From Paracyclopina nana (lineage: Eukaryota > Arthropoda > Copepoda > Cyclopoida > Cyclopettidae), in the NCBI GenBank assembly GCA_019096065.1, contig JAGUCH010000007.1:6160501-6224500 (forward strand): a stretch of DNA of 64,000 nucleotides. Reading direction: 5' to 3'. Made by a program: the position numbers and the translations under genes. The first letter of the stretch is position 1. Every line of letters begins with the position of its first letter. A model generated the notes under the pieces. That model saw only the letters and a list, made by a program, of their open reading frames with translations. It made no database searches and was not told where the DNA came from. Below are positions 34,465-45,147 of this stretch, one piece after another.

Positions 34465-35278
34465 CAATCTTTAAGTTATGTGCATGCTTAAATGAAAATA
34501 AAACATTCAACCCTAAATACCTTAAAGTTTTACAGAGAAATTGAAAATTGCATCAATTTCCAAGTGAAATTGCAATATTTTACTGACAGGTCACTAGAAA
34601 ATTCCCAGAATAACTTGTACTTTCATCCATTGTTCAATCACTGACCTCAGAGACCTGCATGCAGGTCAAGCATCGCCTAACACTCGTAAAATTACAGTCC
34701 TCGCAGGCTCGGGCAAGTAAAGCTAAACTCGTGCTTTTAAAATCCTCTCTCAGCTGTGTAACGCCTTACTTCATGATACCGAGCTCGATATGAATATATA
34801 TTAAAATGTGGGAAAATTCATTTAAAATTGCCAGAGATTGGTGTTTGGGGCTTCGTTGTTTTTAAAAGGTTCAGCAAAATTACGTACTCCGTTCCATATT
34901 TTGATCGTCGCGATGTATTTATAGTACTTCTCGAGAAGTTTGTAAGCTTATTAATTAATGCCTATAACGAATGGGTAATGCTTTCAATCTGCTACTAATT
35001 ACATCAATTAAAGCATCTAAGCACAGGAGCACTCTATAATTTTCAGTAGGAAGCATTTGAAAGCATCCGCTTATCAAAACAAAGCTTAAGGCTCGTTTCA
35101 CCTACAAAATTATGGCGCACTTTTGAGCAAAATCACGATGATATTTGCAAATTTGTGAGGGGAAGGCACAACTTATTTTTATCTAAAAAATCGCACTATT
35201 GCATTAAAGGTTAATTAAAAATATTCAGCTAAGAAAGCCTGCATGAAAGTAGGTGAACCGGGCCTAAGTTATTAGATA
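34465..35278. other. Intergenic, no recognised content
   Basis: 3' flank of the Ig gene with a poly(A) signal; otherwise AT-rich DNA with nothing identified. Confidence 0.5.
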
Positions 35279-35467
35279 GCATTAACTGCCTTTACACCTT
35301 GGAAAAATTGAAAACACCAATTTTACGAGTCACTATCTATAAGTTTTTTGAAAAAGGTGTTTCGAAAGTTAATGTTGCATTACGACATAAAATCAACCTG
35401 GGTAAAACGAAGGAGTGCTAACGCGTTACAATAACTTTCAAAAAACTTTGGAAAATTTCTGGTTGGG
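35279..35467 (-). repeat. Diverged copy of the palindromic MITE at 5231-5517
   Basis: Ends GAAAATTTCTGGTTGGG and shares, in inverted order, the AACCTGGGTAAAACGAAGGA-type and TGTTGCATTACGACAT-type blocks. Confidence 0.7.
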
Positions 35468-35552
35468 AAACTGAAGTTGGATAGATTGGCCAAAAAAACG
35501 GAGCATCCTTGGATCGGCTGTTAGAACGCACTCCGTCTCTAGATAGACTAAT

Positions 35553-35931
35553 GTCCAGTTCATGTACGCCCCAAACTCCTTAGAAAAATGCACGAAAAAC
35601 ACCTCAATGAAAGGAGAAAAATTGTCTTATGATAAGTCCTAGCTAATGCTAAAAAAATCAGATCGACTTAAGTCCAACTTAAAAATAAACAAATCTAATT
35701 TAGGCTATTAAGTGCTCCACATTTTAGTCCTTTTGAGCAAATACAATAGTTAAATTTCATCATTTAACAAAGAAACTTGATGACAGATAGTTTGTTTTAA
35801 AATAAGCTGAAAATCATGAGATAAAATAGCAAAAATTGCCTTTAAAAAACGCTGCTTGGCCCCAAGCTGAACTCGTAGAGTGGCTGCCAGCAACGGATTC
35901 ACTTTACCTTATGACAATTTTTTCCATACCT
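35553..35931 (+). repeat. TIR element family T, copy B, right end truncated
   Basis: Homologous to 17531-17941 from GTCCAGTTCATGTACGCC to TTTTTTCCATACCT. The right terminal repeat is missing. Confidence 0.8.
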
Positions 35932-36069
35932 AGCTGGGCTAGTGGGACCAAGCTTGGGTATCTTTTTTAAACTTATCTTGTGAAGTCCTTGGTAGGTTAT
36001 ACATAATACTTTAACTCTTAGCTTAAAAAGTATGAACATAATTTGCCGGCCCCGAAGATACTGGCTTAG

Positions 36070-36481
36070 GTCCTGTTCATGTATTTAAAAGAATGCTTTT
36101 TAAAGGTATGGAAAAAATTGTCATGAGGAAAAGTGATTATGTTGCTGACAGCCACTCTACGAGTTAAGCACGGGGCCGAGCAGCGTTTTTAATGGCAATT
36201 TTTACTATTTTGCCTTTTGGTTTGCAGTATATTTCAAAACAAACTATCTTTCATGACGTTTCTTTGATTTAAGATGATATTTAACTATTGATTTTGCTCA
36301 AAAGGACTAAAATGTGGAGCACTTAATAGCCAAAATTAGGTTTGTTTACTTTTAAGTTGGCTTAAAGTCGATCTGATTTTTTTAGCATCAGCCGGCGCTT
36401 GTCAAATGACAATTTTTCTCCTTTCCTTGAGGTGTTTTTCGTACATTTTCATAAGGAGTTTGGGGCAAACATGAACAGGAC
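36070..36481 (-). repeat. TIR element family T, copy C, full length, inverted to copy B
   Basis: Starts GTCCTGTTCATG and ends CATGAACAGGAC. Its internal sequence is the reverse complement of copies A and B. With copy B it forms a long inverted pair around a 138-bp spacer. Confidence 0.85.
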
Positions 36482-36484
36482 ATT

Positions 36485-36648
36485 AGTCTTTCATGACTTT
36501 TTGCTAGCTAGTCACGCCATTTAAATAGCTCATAACATAAAACGTATTAAAATAGCATATATTCAGATGCATTCAAAGGCTATTAAAATACATTTTATGC
36601 TGCATGAGCTATTTAAATAGCGTGACTATGCAAAACTTGCGAAAGACT
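36485..36648. repeat. 164-bp near-perfect palindrome
   Basis: The arms pair from AGTCTTTC at the left to GAAAGACT at the right, including GCTATTTAAATAGC-type blocks (AGCTATTTAAATAGCGTGAC and its partner). It directly abuts copy C and looks like a small foldback element. Confidence 0.75.
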
Positions 36649-36676
36649 GAGCCTAAGCCACTTTGTATGTTTTTCT

Positions 36677-36850
36677 AGTCGATCCAAGGCGGGTTCACCG
36701 CGTCGATCCAAGTTCTATACGTTCTCATAGTCGATCCAAGGACAGATCGTTTTTCGATCCTAGCCCAGTACGCTTCTCTAGTCTAGCTAAATACAGCCAG
36801 TTCTGGTCTATCTATGGATTGTGTGTTCTGATTGTCGATCCAAGTTCGTA
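36677..36850 (+). repeat. Degenerate minisatellite based on TCGATCCAAG
   Basis: The decamer TCGATCCAAG appears four times, with partial copies (TCGATCCTAG) between, at spacings of roughly 27-110 bp. Not CRISPR-like: spacers and repeats are irregular. Confidence 0.65.
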
Positions 36851-37670
36851 GGAGTCTGCAAATATCAGCATAACATCGTGCGCAATTTTGGTGATAATAT
36901 TGCAACTAGGTGCAGAGCAAAGCCTTATAATTAACATAATTTGCCATATTTGTGTGACATTCTAGGATTTCTTGGCAGTATGAATGGGCATGGAAAGCAA
37001 GATTTCCAGCAAAAAAGAAAAAGAACGGGGAATTATTTGGTTCTGGAGTTGTAGTCAGGCTTTGAACTAATCCCATTCCTTTTGCCTTAGAAGCACACGA
37101 AAAAAGCCTGAAAATCGGCTGAATCTTGGTAGTTTTTGGGAAATGATGTAAATCATGGTATTTAGCTCTAAAAATGCCTAAACTTGAATTAATCCATGTT
37201 CAGCCTAATTTGATGATATATATCTACCCACGTTTAACGTATTAGCGAACTCATTCGTTATATTAAAAATCGAATAAAAATAAGCTGATAAATCAGATTT
37301 TTTTGAAATTCTTCCAGCGACTTCAACGCGGAGGAACATCGACAGCTCTAAAAATATAATGTAATAACATAATATAAAATGTTTGAAAAATTGATAATAA
37401 AAGGCAGATCGTCAGTGTAGCATATTTGAACTGAAGCCCAAATTCCTGGAACATGGCTCAAGGCTGCATTAGTTGGTGTAAATATAGTATGAGGCCCCCA
37501 AAAGTGGATTATCTGTATAGAGTTCCTACTTGTAAGTTTCCACAGGCATCAATACGTAGTAGATAATCTGATTTAATGGAGAAAATCTTCTCTCTTTGCT
37601 GGTAGCTGATTCACTATAAAAACTCCATGCATGAGATGCTTTCTTTATCAGTTGATCAGCATTGACCAAA
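36851..37670. other. Intergenic DNA upstream of the first seven-helix gene
   Basis: AT-rich; no exon, RNA gene or repeat recognised. Presumably holds the promoter of the gene at 37671. Confidence 0.4.
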
Positions 37671-38566
37671 ATGATCGAGTCACTCAGCAGCTGGGCAATT
37701 GCCTTGGCCATTTGGATTGCCCTGGTTTCGGTAGGCAACCTGGCCTGGCTCTTCACTGGCATCTTTGAGCAGTCACAGGGTGATCCAATGAAGCGAAATC
37801 TGATTGATATGGTAAGTAAAAAAAAGAGTTAAATCATCCTTGAAAAATCTCTCATTTTTGCACGTAGATGTTCTCCAAGGTCTGCTTTGCCATCATCTTG
37901 TTCAACATGACAACCAACTCAATTTCAGCCTGGGCCCAGCTGATCTTCCCTGTCCACCCATTCTTCGAAAATGTATCCATGTTTTCGCGTATATCGCTGT
38001 CAATCTTTGTCATCTTGACCATGATAGAAAACTCCATGATTAGGCTGCTCATTATCTCAGTGTGGAAAAGAATCCCTCCCATAGACGAGGACTTTTTTGC
38101 CACTTTTTTCACCAGAATCAACGTAGCCATTGCTTCCATTTGCGGGGTGGTCAATGTTGCACTAGGGGGCGTTTTCGACCGTAGAACAGCCATTTTCAAC
38201 CGTTATTTGTATGGCTCCCTGCTTACAATTGTGCTTACAATTCACGTGCTCAAGATACATTTTCGTATCAAGGCCAAGAAAAGCATAGCTGTGCAAAGCA
38301 ACCATTTGAGCAGCTACAACAATGCATCGAGAAACCAGGAAATTGTCTCCTACAAGTCTCAGGCAGCCATCAATCTCATGATCACCTTTTTTGGGGTGAT
38401 CTTCACTTGTATCGATCTGTATTATCAGGACGTGAGTGTATCACTCATTGCAACCCTGACCCTGCATTTCACCCTGGCTCTCCTCATTCCCTCGTATTTA
38501 ATGCGAAAAAACTCTCGTTTTAGGGGTTTTGTTGCGAAATGTATCACATGTCAGAGCCATAACTGA
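37671..38566 (+). CDS. Orphan seven-helix membrane protein (GPCR-like), 279 aa
   Basis: Exons 37671-37811 and 37868-38566, phase 0. Seven hydrophobic helices are evident: TM1 in exon 1 (about residues 7-32); then FSKVCFAIILFNMTT, ISLSIFVILTMIEN, INVAIASICGVVNVALGG, LYGSLLTIVLTIHVL, INLMITFFGVIFTCI and LIATLTLHFTLALLIPSYLM. The third cytoplasmic loop is basic. There is no DRY, NPxxY or arthropod chemoreceptor signature I can point to, so the class is open. The short loops and topology fit a lineage-specific receptor family. A related gene lies at 53742-54563. Confidence 0.7.
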
Positions 38567-38827
38567 AATACATAAAGTTGTCTTGTACGGCTCAAAATTA
38601 TTTGCTACTTTAAGCTTCTAAATGGTTCAAAACAAAATGTATCTGGGAATATTGCCGTTTTTGCACACTTCCTGGTTTTTTGCAAGTCAGGCAGGAAAGC
38701 ATGAAAAAGTCACTTTTATTAATTTTCTCGCTAAAATAATTATATACCTAGTGTAAAAGACTTTTGCTCCCTGATTTGTTAAAATGTAAAAATGACATAC
38801 TATAAGTGTTGTATATATCTTTGAAAC

Positions 38828-39948
38828 ATGAAACTTGCTACTTTTTTGTTTTTATTGAATTACGTCTCTAAAGCTAAAACTAGCGACATGAGAATCATAG
38901 GCGGAATAAATATTACCAATTTAGAAGGTAAAAAAACTTGGTATATTATTCTCGCATAAAAATGTAATACTTTCTTTTCAGATGCACCATTTGTAGCCAT
39001 GATTTCTAGGAAAAAGCAATATTTGTGCACAGGCTCCATAATTTCAGAAAAGCTCATTTTGACAGCAGCTCATTGCTTTAATCATAAGGATATTGCGACT
39101 GATTTTGAATTCACTTCTTCTTTGAGAGTAAAATATTAAGAATACATCTGTAAGCTGATTGAAAACAAATTCATTTTCTGATTGAGGTTTTTGTTGGTAC
39201 AACCATTTTTACCAAGGATACCGAGCATCTAGTGGCAAAAGTATTCAAACACGAAAAACTTTGCAATGAATCAAGTTTTGCCTTCACTTATGATCTTGGA
39301 ATGGTTTTGCTCAGGAAAAAGCTCCAATACAGCAAATTTATTCAGCCTGTTCATTTAGCCACAGATCCTTCAGAAATTCAAGGTATAGATATTAAATTCT
39401 GTAATTTAATTATACCATGAATTTAAAGTGCTCTGCAGTTGGAGCTAAGTGTACTACTTATGGATGGGGTGATATTGATGCTAATGGAGCCAATCCAACC
39501 ATGCTAAAAAAGGTTGATGGGCAAATTTTGAACCCCAATTATTATTCAATGCATCGACTGGACAATTGCTCAGCTGTGGCAAGAAATGAATTCATTTTGG
39601 GCGAAATTCCTGCCAATTCCAGCCTGGCAAAAGTAAAAAGTGAGAGCTTCTAAACTAAGAATTCATCAGACTGATTCTTAGGGTGATTCGGGTGGACCTT
39701 GGATTTGTGATGGTCAGCAATTTGGTAGCATCAGTTGGGTGCCTTCCAAATCAGCCCATGATGCTGATACACCTGTTCTTCTTGCTTCGATTCCACATAA
39801 TTATGCATGGATCAAAAAAGAACTTGACTATGGCAAGCAAAAGGACACCAAAGATACTAGAAGTATTGGAAATTCTTATGAGGCTTTCTTGATTGTTGAT
39901 TTAGCTCTTTGTCTCCAATTTATTTTGGCCACAAATATCTTAAGTTAA
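38828..39948 (+). CDS. Secreted/anchored S1-family serine protease, 300 aa, 5 exons
   Basis: Exons 38828-38927, 38982-39127, 39187-39382, 39439-39632, 39682-39948; all phases agree. A signal peptide (MKLATFLFLLNYVSKA) is followed by a short propeptide ending in R22 before IIGG (23-26), the activation site. The catalytic triad is His64 (LTAAHC), Asp118 (YDLGMVLL) and Ser215 (GDSGGP). The S1-pocket position equivalent to chymotrypsin 189 is Ser209 rather than Asp, and the usual Cys191 is Ala211, so trypsin specificity is not expected. The C-terminus ends in a hydrophobic stretch (LIVDLALCLQFILATN) that could anchor the protein in the membrane. The intact triad suggests activity. A broken paralogue lies at 52615-53766. 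Confidence 0.88.
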
Positions 39949-40208
39949 TTTTTGTGACAGCCTCACTTATTTTTCATAGCTTTCCAAGGAAGCTATTAAT
40001 ATTTTTTGCCATAATAGTAGGTTTTTTTTATTACGAGGGTGAAAATAAGCTTGTTAGCCTCACGATTATGTATTTTGCAAATCAATACAACTTGATCGTT
40101 AAAAAGATCTGTATCAAATGTTTGCTTCTCTAAGAATTCACTTTGTTAAAGAAATTCAGTGCCAACTCAAGTGAATAAAAGACAGGTTGCTCTCATTCCC
40201 ACTTGAAA

Positions 40209-41830
40209 ATGGTGAAAGGTTCACATTTTTTGAAGCATTCCATCTCTTTTTCCATATTTACCTCCTGTCTCATATTTGTGCTGATTCAAAGTTGGAGCTG
40301 TCTTTTGAAATTCAGGGGAAAACCTCAATCAACCCAAATGTCAATTGAGAAAGCTTCAGAGCAGATTTTCCCAGCTTTTACCATTTGTCCATATCGCGCA
40401 AATTTGCCCATAAAACCCTTAAATGAATGTGGCATTTCAGGGTAAACAAGCACAATTTAACAATTACTTGCTAAAACTCAGAACATGATTTTTGTCAAGG
40501 ACTGACTCTTACATTACTGGTATTTGGAAGGGAAACTGTTCTGACCCCAAAGAATTGTTTGAAAAATTAACTATTCCAATTGGAGACATAGTAGAAAGTA
40601 TTTACATATCCATGATCTATGGCAGCCAGAAACTCAAATACTATAGAATGAATGACCTACTTTCCAAGCTGAGCTGGGGTATAAGCTCTTTGAATTATGA
40701 GAGATGCTACCAATTGGAAGCCCCTTTAGATGATGTCAAGCTTGGAATTTCAAGGATTATGATCTTATTCAAAATCCCAGTCAAAGTCTATGTTCATTCA
40801 CCAGGCATTTGGAAGTCTGTGGTGCCCAAAGGCATCATAATTCCAGACAAAAAAGCCATTGAAATCAATGTCAAGCATGAAGTTTTTCAAATGCTTGATT
40901 ATGTGGGGGAACCTTGTAACAATGACCCAAATTACAATATGGATGACTGCAATGAAGATCTTTTGCTCAGGCAAAGTATGGAGAAATTTGGATGTACCAG
41001 CCCATTTGGCAAGAATTTGGACAATATTTGCATAAATGATACCTTAGGAGAGGAGGCCTACAAACTATATTTAAGCCATACATTGGACTTGCATTTTGTA
41101 GGGAAAAAGAAGGCATGCAGCTTTCAGTGTATGTATCTAACAGTGGATTACATGCTTACTAGGGAAAGGGAAAATCCTGACCCTGCTTTTACAATGACTT
41201 TTCAAGAAGCAGTAACAAGCATTAAAAGTCAATATGCTTACAGTGAGTTGACATTGCACAGTGGCTCAAAATGCCTTCTGGACGCGCACGGGAAAAAAAC
41301 TCGCGAAATTGTAGGAGTAAATTTTCATAGGGCCGTAAGCTAAAAACTAACATTCAGGGCTCCCAAGTCCGCAAATTTCCGCAGCCAATTTTGATGAATA
41401 ATCATTGAATGGGGACTGATTGACCTTTCAGTCATAGAAGAACAATTCAATTCGATTCCAATCAAAAGTTATGGATGTCCAAAAAAGGGGCAAAAATGGA
41501 TATTCTACAACTTTTCTTTCTGAACACTTTTTCAAGAAAAGTTTGATTTTGAAGTCAAATTTGAATATGTATCTGTCAATTCAAACCATTTTTGGCTCTT
41601 TTCATTGCCTACAAGTCAACCCAATTAGAAGTTGTAAATTGGTGGTTAAATGAGAATTCGGGCGATTTGGCGGATTTTCTCGTGCGCGTGAAAATGGCTT
41701 TTTGACCCACTGTGCATTGGTAGCAGAAATTGGAGGATATGTTGGCTTATTTTTGGGCATTTCTGTCAACCAAATTTCAGCCCTAATTCATGTTGTTCTC
41801 ATCAAAGCAGGCATTCAAGAGCCAGAGTAA
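40209..41830 (+). CDS. DEG/ENaC (pickpocket-type) cation channel subunit, ~360 aa
   Basis: Amiloride-sensitive-type sodium channel subunit of the plasma membrane. Exon 1 40209-40441 carries TM1 (SFSIFTSCLIFVLIQSW) and the family motif FPAFTICP. Exon 2 starts at 40500 and carries the Cys-rich extracellular domain (CNNDPNYNMDDCNEDLL and following). A GTGAGT donor at 41243 gives phase 1. A last exon 41724-41830 starts in phase 1 and codes the second membrane helix with the conserved EIGGYVGLFLGIS pore/TM2 segment, ending EPE and TAA. Joined, this is 360 aa, short for the family. The region 41243-41723 might hide another exon, so the splice before TM2 is the weak point. Confidence 0.78.
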
Positions 41831-41972
41831 ACCAAAAAAAAACTACAGTTTATATTTAGCTTGTTGGTTAGGAAATAATGTGTATGTTTACAAGCTAATT
41901 CATTCATTAGTTAAGCACATGTCTCACTTTTAAAAGGTCAGAAAATGTATTCAAGATACTAAATACAGGGTT

Positions 41973-42162
41973 TACTGGTTAAAGGCTAATCGGTGAAAGG
42001 CAATTTGGCGTAAGGCTAAAAGGTGAAAGGCTAATTGGTGAAAGGCCAATTGGCCAAAGGCTAAATTGGCAAAAGGCTATCAAGCAAATTTTTTTTCCGT
42101 ACAATAGAACATTTTACTAACAAGACTTACTGAGTTAGACTTGACTGACCAAGCAAGACCAA
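41973..42162 (+). repeat. Left half of a TIR element interrupted by the retroelement
   Basis: The 45-bp left end (41973-42017) pairs with the inverted right end at 52471-52515, about 40 of 45 positions identical. It continues as a degenerate tandem array of a GGTGAAAGGCTAATT-like unit up to about 42080. Without the retroelement the host element would be about 370 bp. Confidence 0.8.
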
Positions 42163-42360
42163 TGTAGGGGTTCGAACACTCTGAGACCTACGCGCTACAC
42201 CTTACTAACTTATAGCTTACAAGACTCCATCTTTAGTTGGAAGGATATGTCGTCGAGCTGTTCGCTCGCGCATGGTCGTTTATTTACTGCTGTACAATTG
42301 TAGTGCTACCGCACGAGAGGAGGCGAGAGCGCAGGTACGCAGGCTCGGGATCCTGCTACA
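42163..42360 (-). repeat. 3' LTR (198 bp)
   Basis: By eye identical to 52135-52332. It carries a GGTTCGAAC block near its left end and starts directly after the CCAA duplication. Confidence 0.93.
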
Positions 42361-42373
42361 ATTTCCCCCTATT
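42361..42373 (-). other. Polypurine tract
   Basis: The minus strand reads AATAGGGGGAAAT directly before the 3' LTR, the position for plus-strand DNA priming. Confidence 0.75.
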
Positions 42374-44864
42374 GAAGCGTGGCCGTGTCCTCACGGCGCA
42401 ATGCTGGCACCCTATGTCTGGGGGATCCCGTGGCCGGAGGTACCGGGGAGATAGGTGGGCCGGTGGTCGCTCCTCCTTCCATCGGTGACTTCAGGGGCGT
42501 CGAGGTCGCGGAGGCCACAGTATTGGGCGCCGGGGCCGAGGGGAGCACAGCCATAATGTAATTGTGCATGGTCTCGTTCTGCCTTGCCAACGCGTCGACT
42601 TGGGCCTGCAGGTTCCGGTAGAGGCCGTCTTGTTCTTTAAATAGAGCCTCCTTCATGCGTTGGCGGAATCCAGATCGGCGGGGCCCATCGGTTTCTCCTG
42701 GTTCTGCGACCCCGTACTTAGGGGGTGCCTCGTCGTCATCCTCTTCATCTCCGTCGCTGAGGGCGGCCAGGGGGTACGCCTCGGTTCCTTCCCGGGTTCG
42801 AGGTCGGCGTCGGCCACGCGTTGGGGGTTGATCTTCGTCATCGTCGTCCCCGCCAGGGAACAGGATCTGATCGTGCCCAAGGTTGGTAAGCATCCGCCAC
42901 GGCATTTCGACCATAAGGAAGGCCGTGTGCCACAAAGCCAAGAACATCCACCAACCCAGTCCGCGCCGTCGGTACAGGATGATCATCCGGATGACGGCTC
43001 CGAGGATCAACTTGATCAGACCGATAGTGATGAGAGTCACTGTGAAGAAGAAATAATACATTCCTACTGAGCTGAAGAAAGGGATGATTGTGCTGCCGAC
43101 ATGGTCCACCATTTGATCTATGTCTTCCTGCGTCCACAGCGTAGTCGACCTGCTGCCCGTGATGAGCGAGTTGTGGATCACGTTACTGGTGTTAGTGTTC
43201 ACCACGGCCTCCCGACTGCTAAACAAGTGGAGGTAGAGGATGTGGTTGGCCCGTTGTTCTGCCGAGAACACTCCACCCCTAGTCCTCGGCTGATGTCGTA
43301 ATGTCCGCTCCGGGGGCCGCGTCCGACATGGGGTTGAGTTGCGTAGGGGCGATACAGGCGTGGATCTGGGGGTGGCACACATCCACTGATTATGAATCTT
43401 CCATTTAATCGGAGTGATGGAATCGCATGGGACCACGCTGGGCCGGTCAGTCAGCACGAAGGAAAGAGGGTCCGCGAATCGTGTCTCGTTGTTCACCAGC
43501 ACGGGAATCTCCTGTGTGCAGTTCGCAATAGACCTGGTGACGGCTTGAACCGGGTAGCAGGAGGTAACATAGGCTACAGCCCCGGCACGGGTGACTAGAT
43601 GACCTGGCCCGTGGCTATCAAGGGTGGCGTACGATGAGGAGCCGGAGGCCATACTCTGAAGCTTGGAGTGCAGGATCGATCGTTCGTTCTTGCAGATAAG
43701 TTCCTGGAGGAACTTGAACCTGTCCTGGATATGCAGCGCATGCTGCGAGTGCACGAATGCCAGCTGGGTCTGTATATTCGCACCGTCCATGTCCTCCGGG
43801 TGAAGGTACTTGGCCTGGAGGGTCCATCCCGGGTCCCACAATCAAGACGGCGAAGTCGCGGAGCTGAGTGGTGAACAGTCGCCGCTGGCACATGGACTGC
43901 ACGCCCTTGAGGACGAACCCCGCGAACCGCGATTCTTCTTCGTGGGCGAGGAGGAGCAGGTCCCCTAGGTGACCCGCGTTGCCGCTGAAGCTGGACGAGT
44001 TGCGGTGAGGGTATAGAATGGCCGGCCCTTTGTATACCTCGCTCAGTTCATCTTCGCAGCGGGGGGTCTTGCGCTTAGGCCACACGATGGTGCCCTCGGC
44101 GTCGTCCTGCACGATCAAGTCCTGGAAATTGGCTGTAAGGTGGTTGGAGAAGACCACCCGCCCATTGGCCGTGTTTAGCTTCCCGTAGATCGGTTCCACC
44201 AACGCGTGGATCGTGGTGGTTTCGTACGATTTATAAAACGTCACGCCACCACTGATGAAAGTGGTCGTCGTGCACTTGTGATCCTTGTCGAGCCCACCCT
44301 TGGAGAAGTACGACAGGGACACGGGGGTATTGAGCGTGACTTGAACCTTCTTATTCTCCACCAGCAGGAAGCGTTTCTCGGCGGCGTCTCGGCAGGCTTG
44401 CGGCGTTACCAGGTAGGGCCTATTTACGTCCGTCATTTGACTCCCATAACTGATGCTATCGTACCCGCAGCGGGTAACTTCCCCGCGATATGTGTACTCG
44501 GCACCGGTATGCCTTGGACGGAGAGGGTCGAGGCCGTCTGCAGTACCTGAATCGTGACATTGACCGGCGACTGATAAGAGCTGCGAATATCTTCACAGAG
44601 TTCAGGTTGGCTCAGGTCGATAGCTTCGTGCATGGCATCCGGATGCGCGCAGTCATAGGTGGTGAACGAGGTCACCTTGGCGTCTGGGGTGTACAAGTCG
44701 GCTGGTCGTGGTGACTGCCCCGGGAAGGCTGCTGCTTGGGCCACCTCGTTGAGGAGGATCCAGTAGCTATACCCGAAGAAGACGAGGAGCATCAGCGTGG
44801 GGCTGCACAAGCAATGACCTGGATGCATGGTGGACGTAGTACGTAGTGGTGAGCTAGTGTACAC
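42369..44864 (-). pseudogene. Env-like glycoprotein gene, frame-broken
   Basis: Membrane glycoprotein gene 3' of pol, in three open segments: 44864-44433, 44436-43618 and 43841-42369. The frame changes near 44440 and 43780. The first segment starts with a hydrophobic leader (LMLLVFFGYSYWILL). The middle segment is an extracellular-type domain with several Cys and Asn glycosylation sites. The last segment carries membrane-spanning helices around YYFFFTVTLITIGLIKLIL and a second hydrophobic stretch, then a long acidic, Arg/Pro-rich cytoplasmic tail with a possible coiled coil. Which viral glycoprotein class it derives from cannot be settled by eye. The breaks prevent a full product from this copy as written. 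Confidence 0.7.
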
Positions 44865-45147
44865 TTTCTAAACACTTTATGAATTCCTTTTGCTAGGAGG
44901 TAGTTGGTTATTAACTCAGACTGCAAGAGAGAAGGTAAACGATTATTATACGCTTGTTTGTCTTGTTAGTGTTTGCGCCCGAATGTCATGGTTTATATAG
45001 CATGAGCATGTGTTAATAATGCAGTTATGATACATATGTGATATGAAATATGGCATGAATGTGGCATAAATGGTGTGCACCCCCCCAAACTTTGTCATGA
45101 GGGAGCAATATTGGTGCGTATTATAGTCCTTTTACACTTGGGTTGTA

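Noticed and set aside
36677-36850. Repeated decamers that might suggest a CRISPR array.
   Set aside because: Repeats are degenerate and spacing irregular, there are no cas genes, and the DNA is clearly eukaryotic.
42163-42360. GGTTCGAAC in the LTR resembles a tRNA T-loop/pol III B box.
   Set aside because: No A box, no cloverleaf and no terminator at the right spacing. It lies in an identical LTR pair, so it is part of the retroelement.
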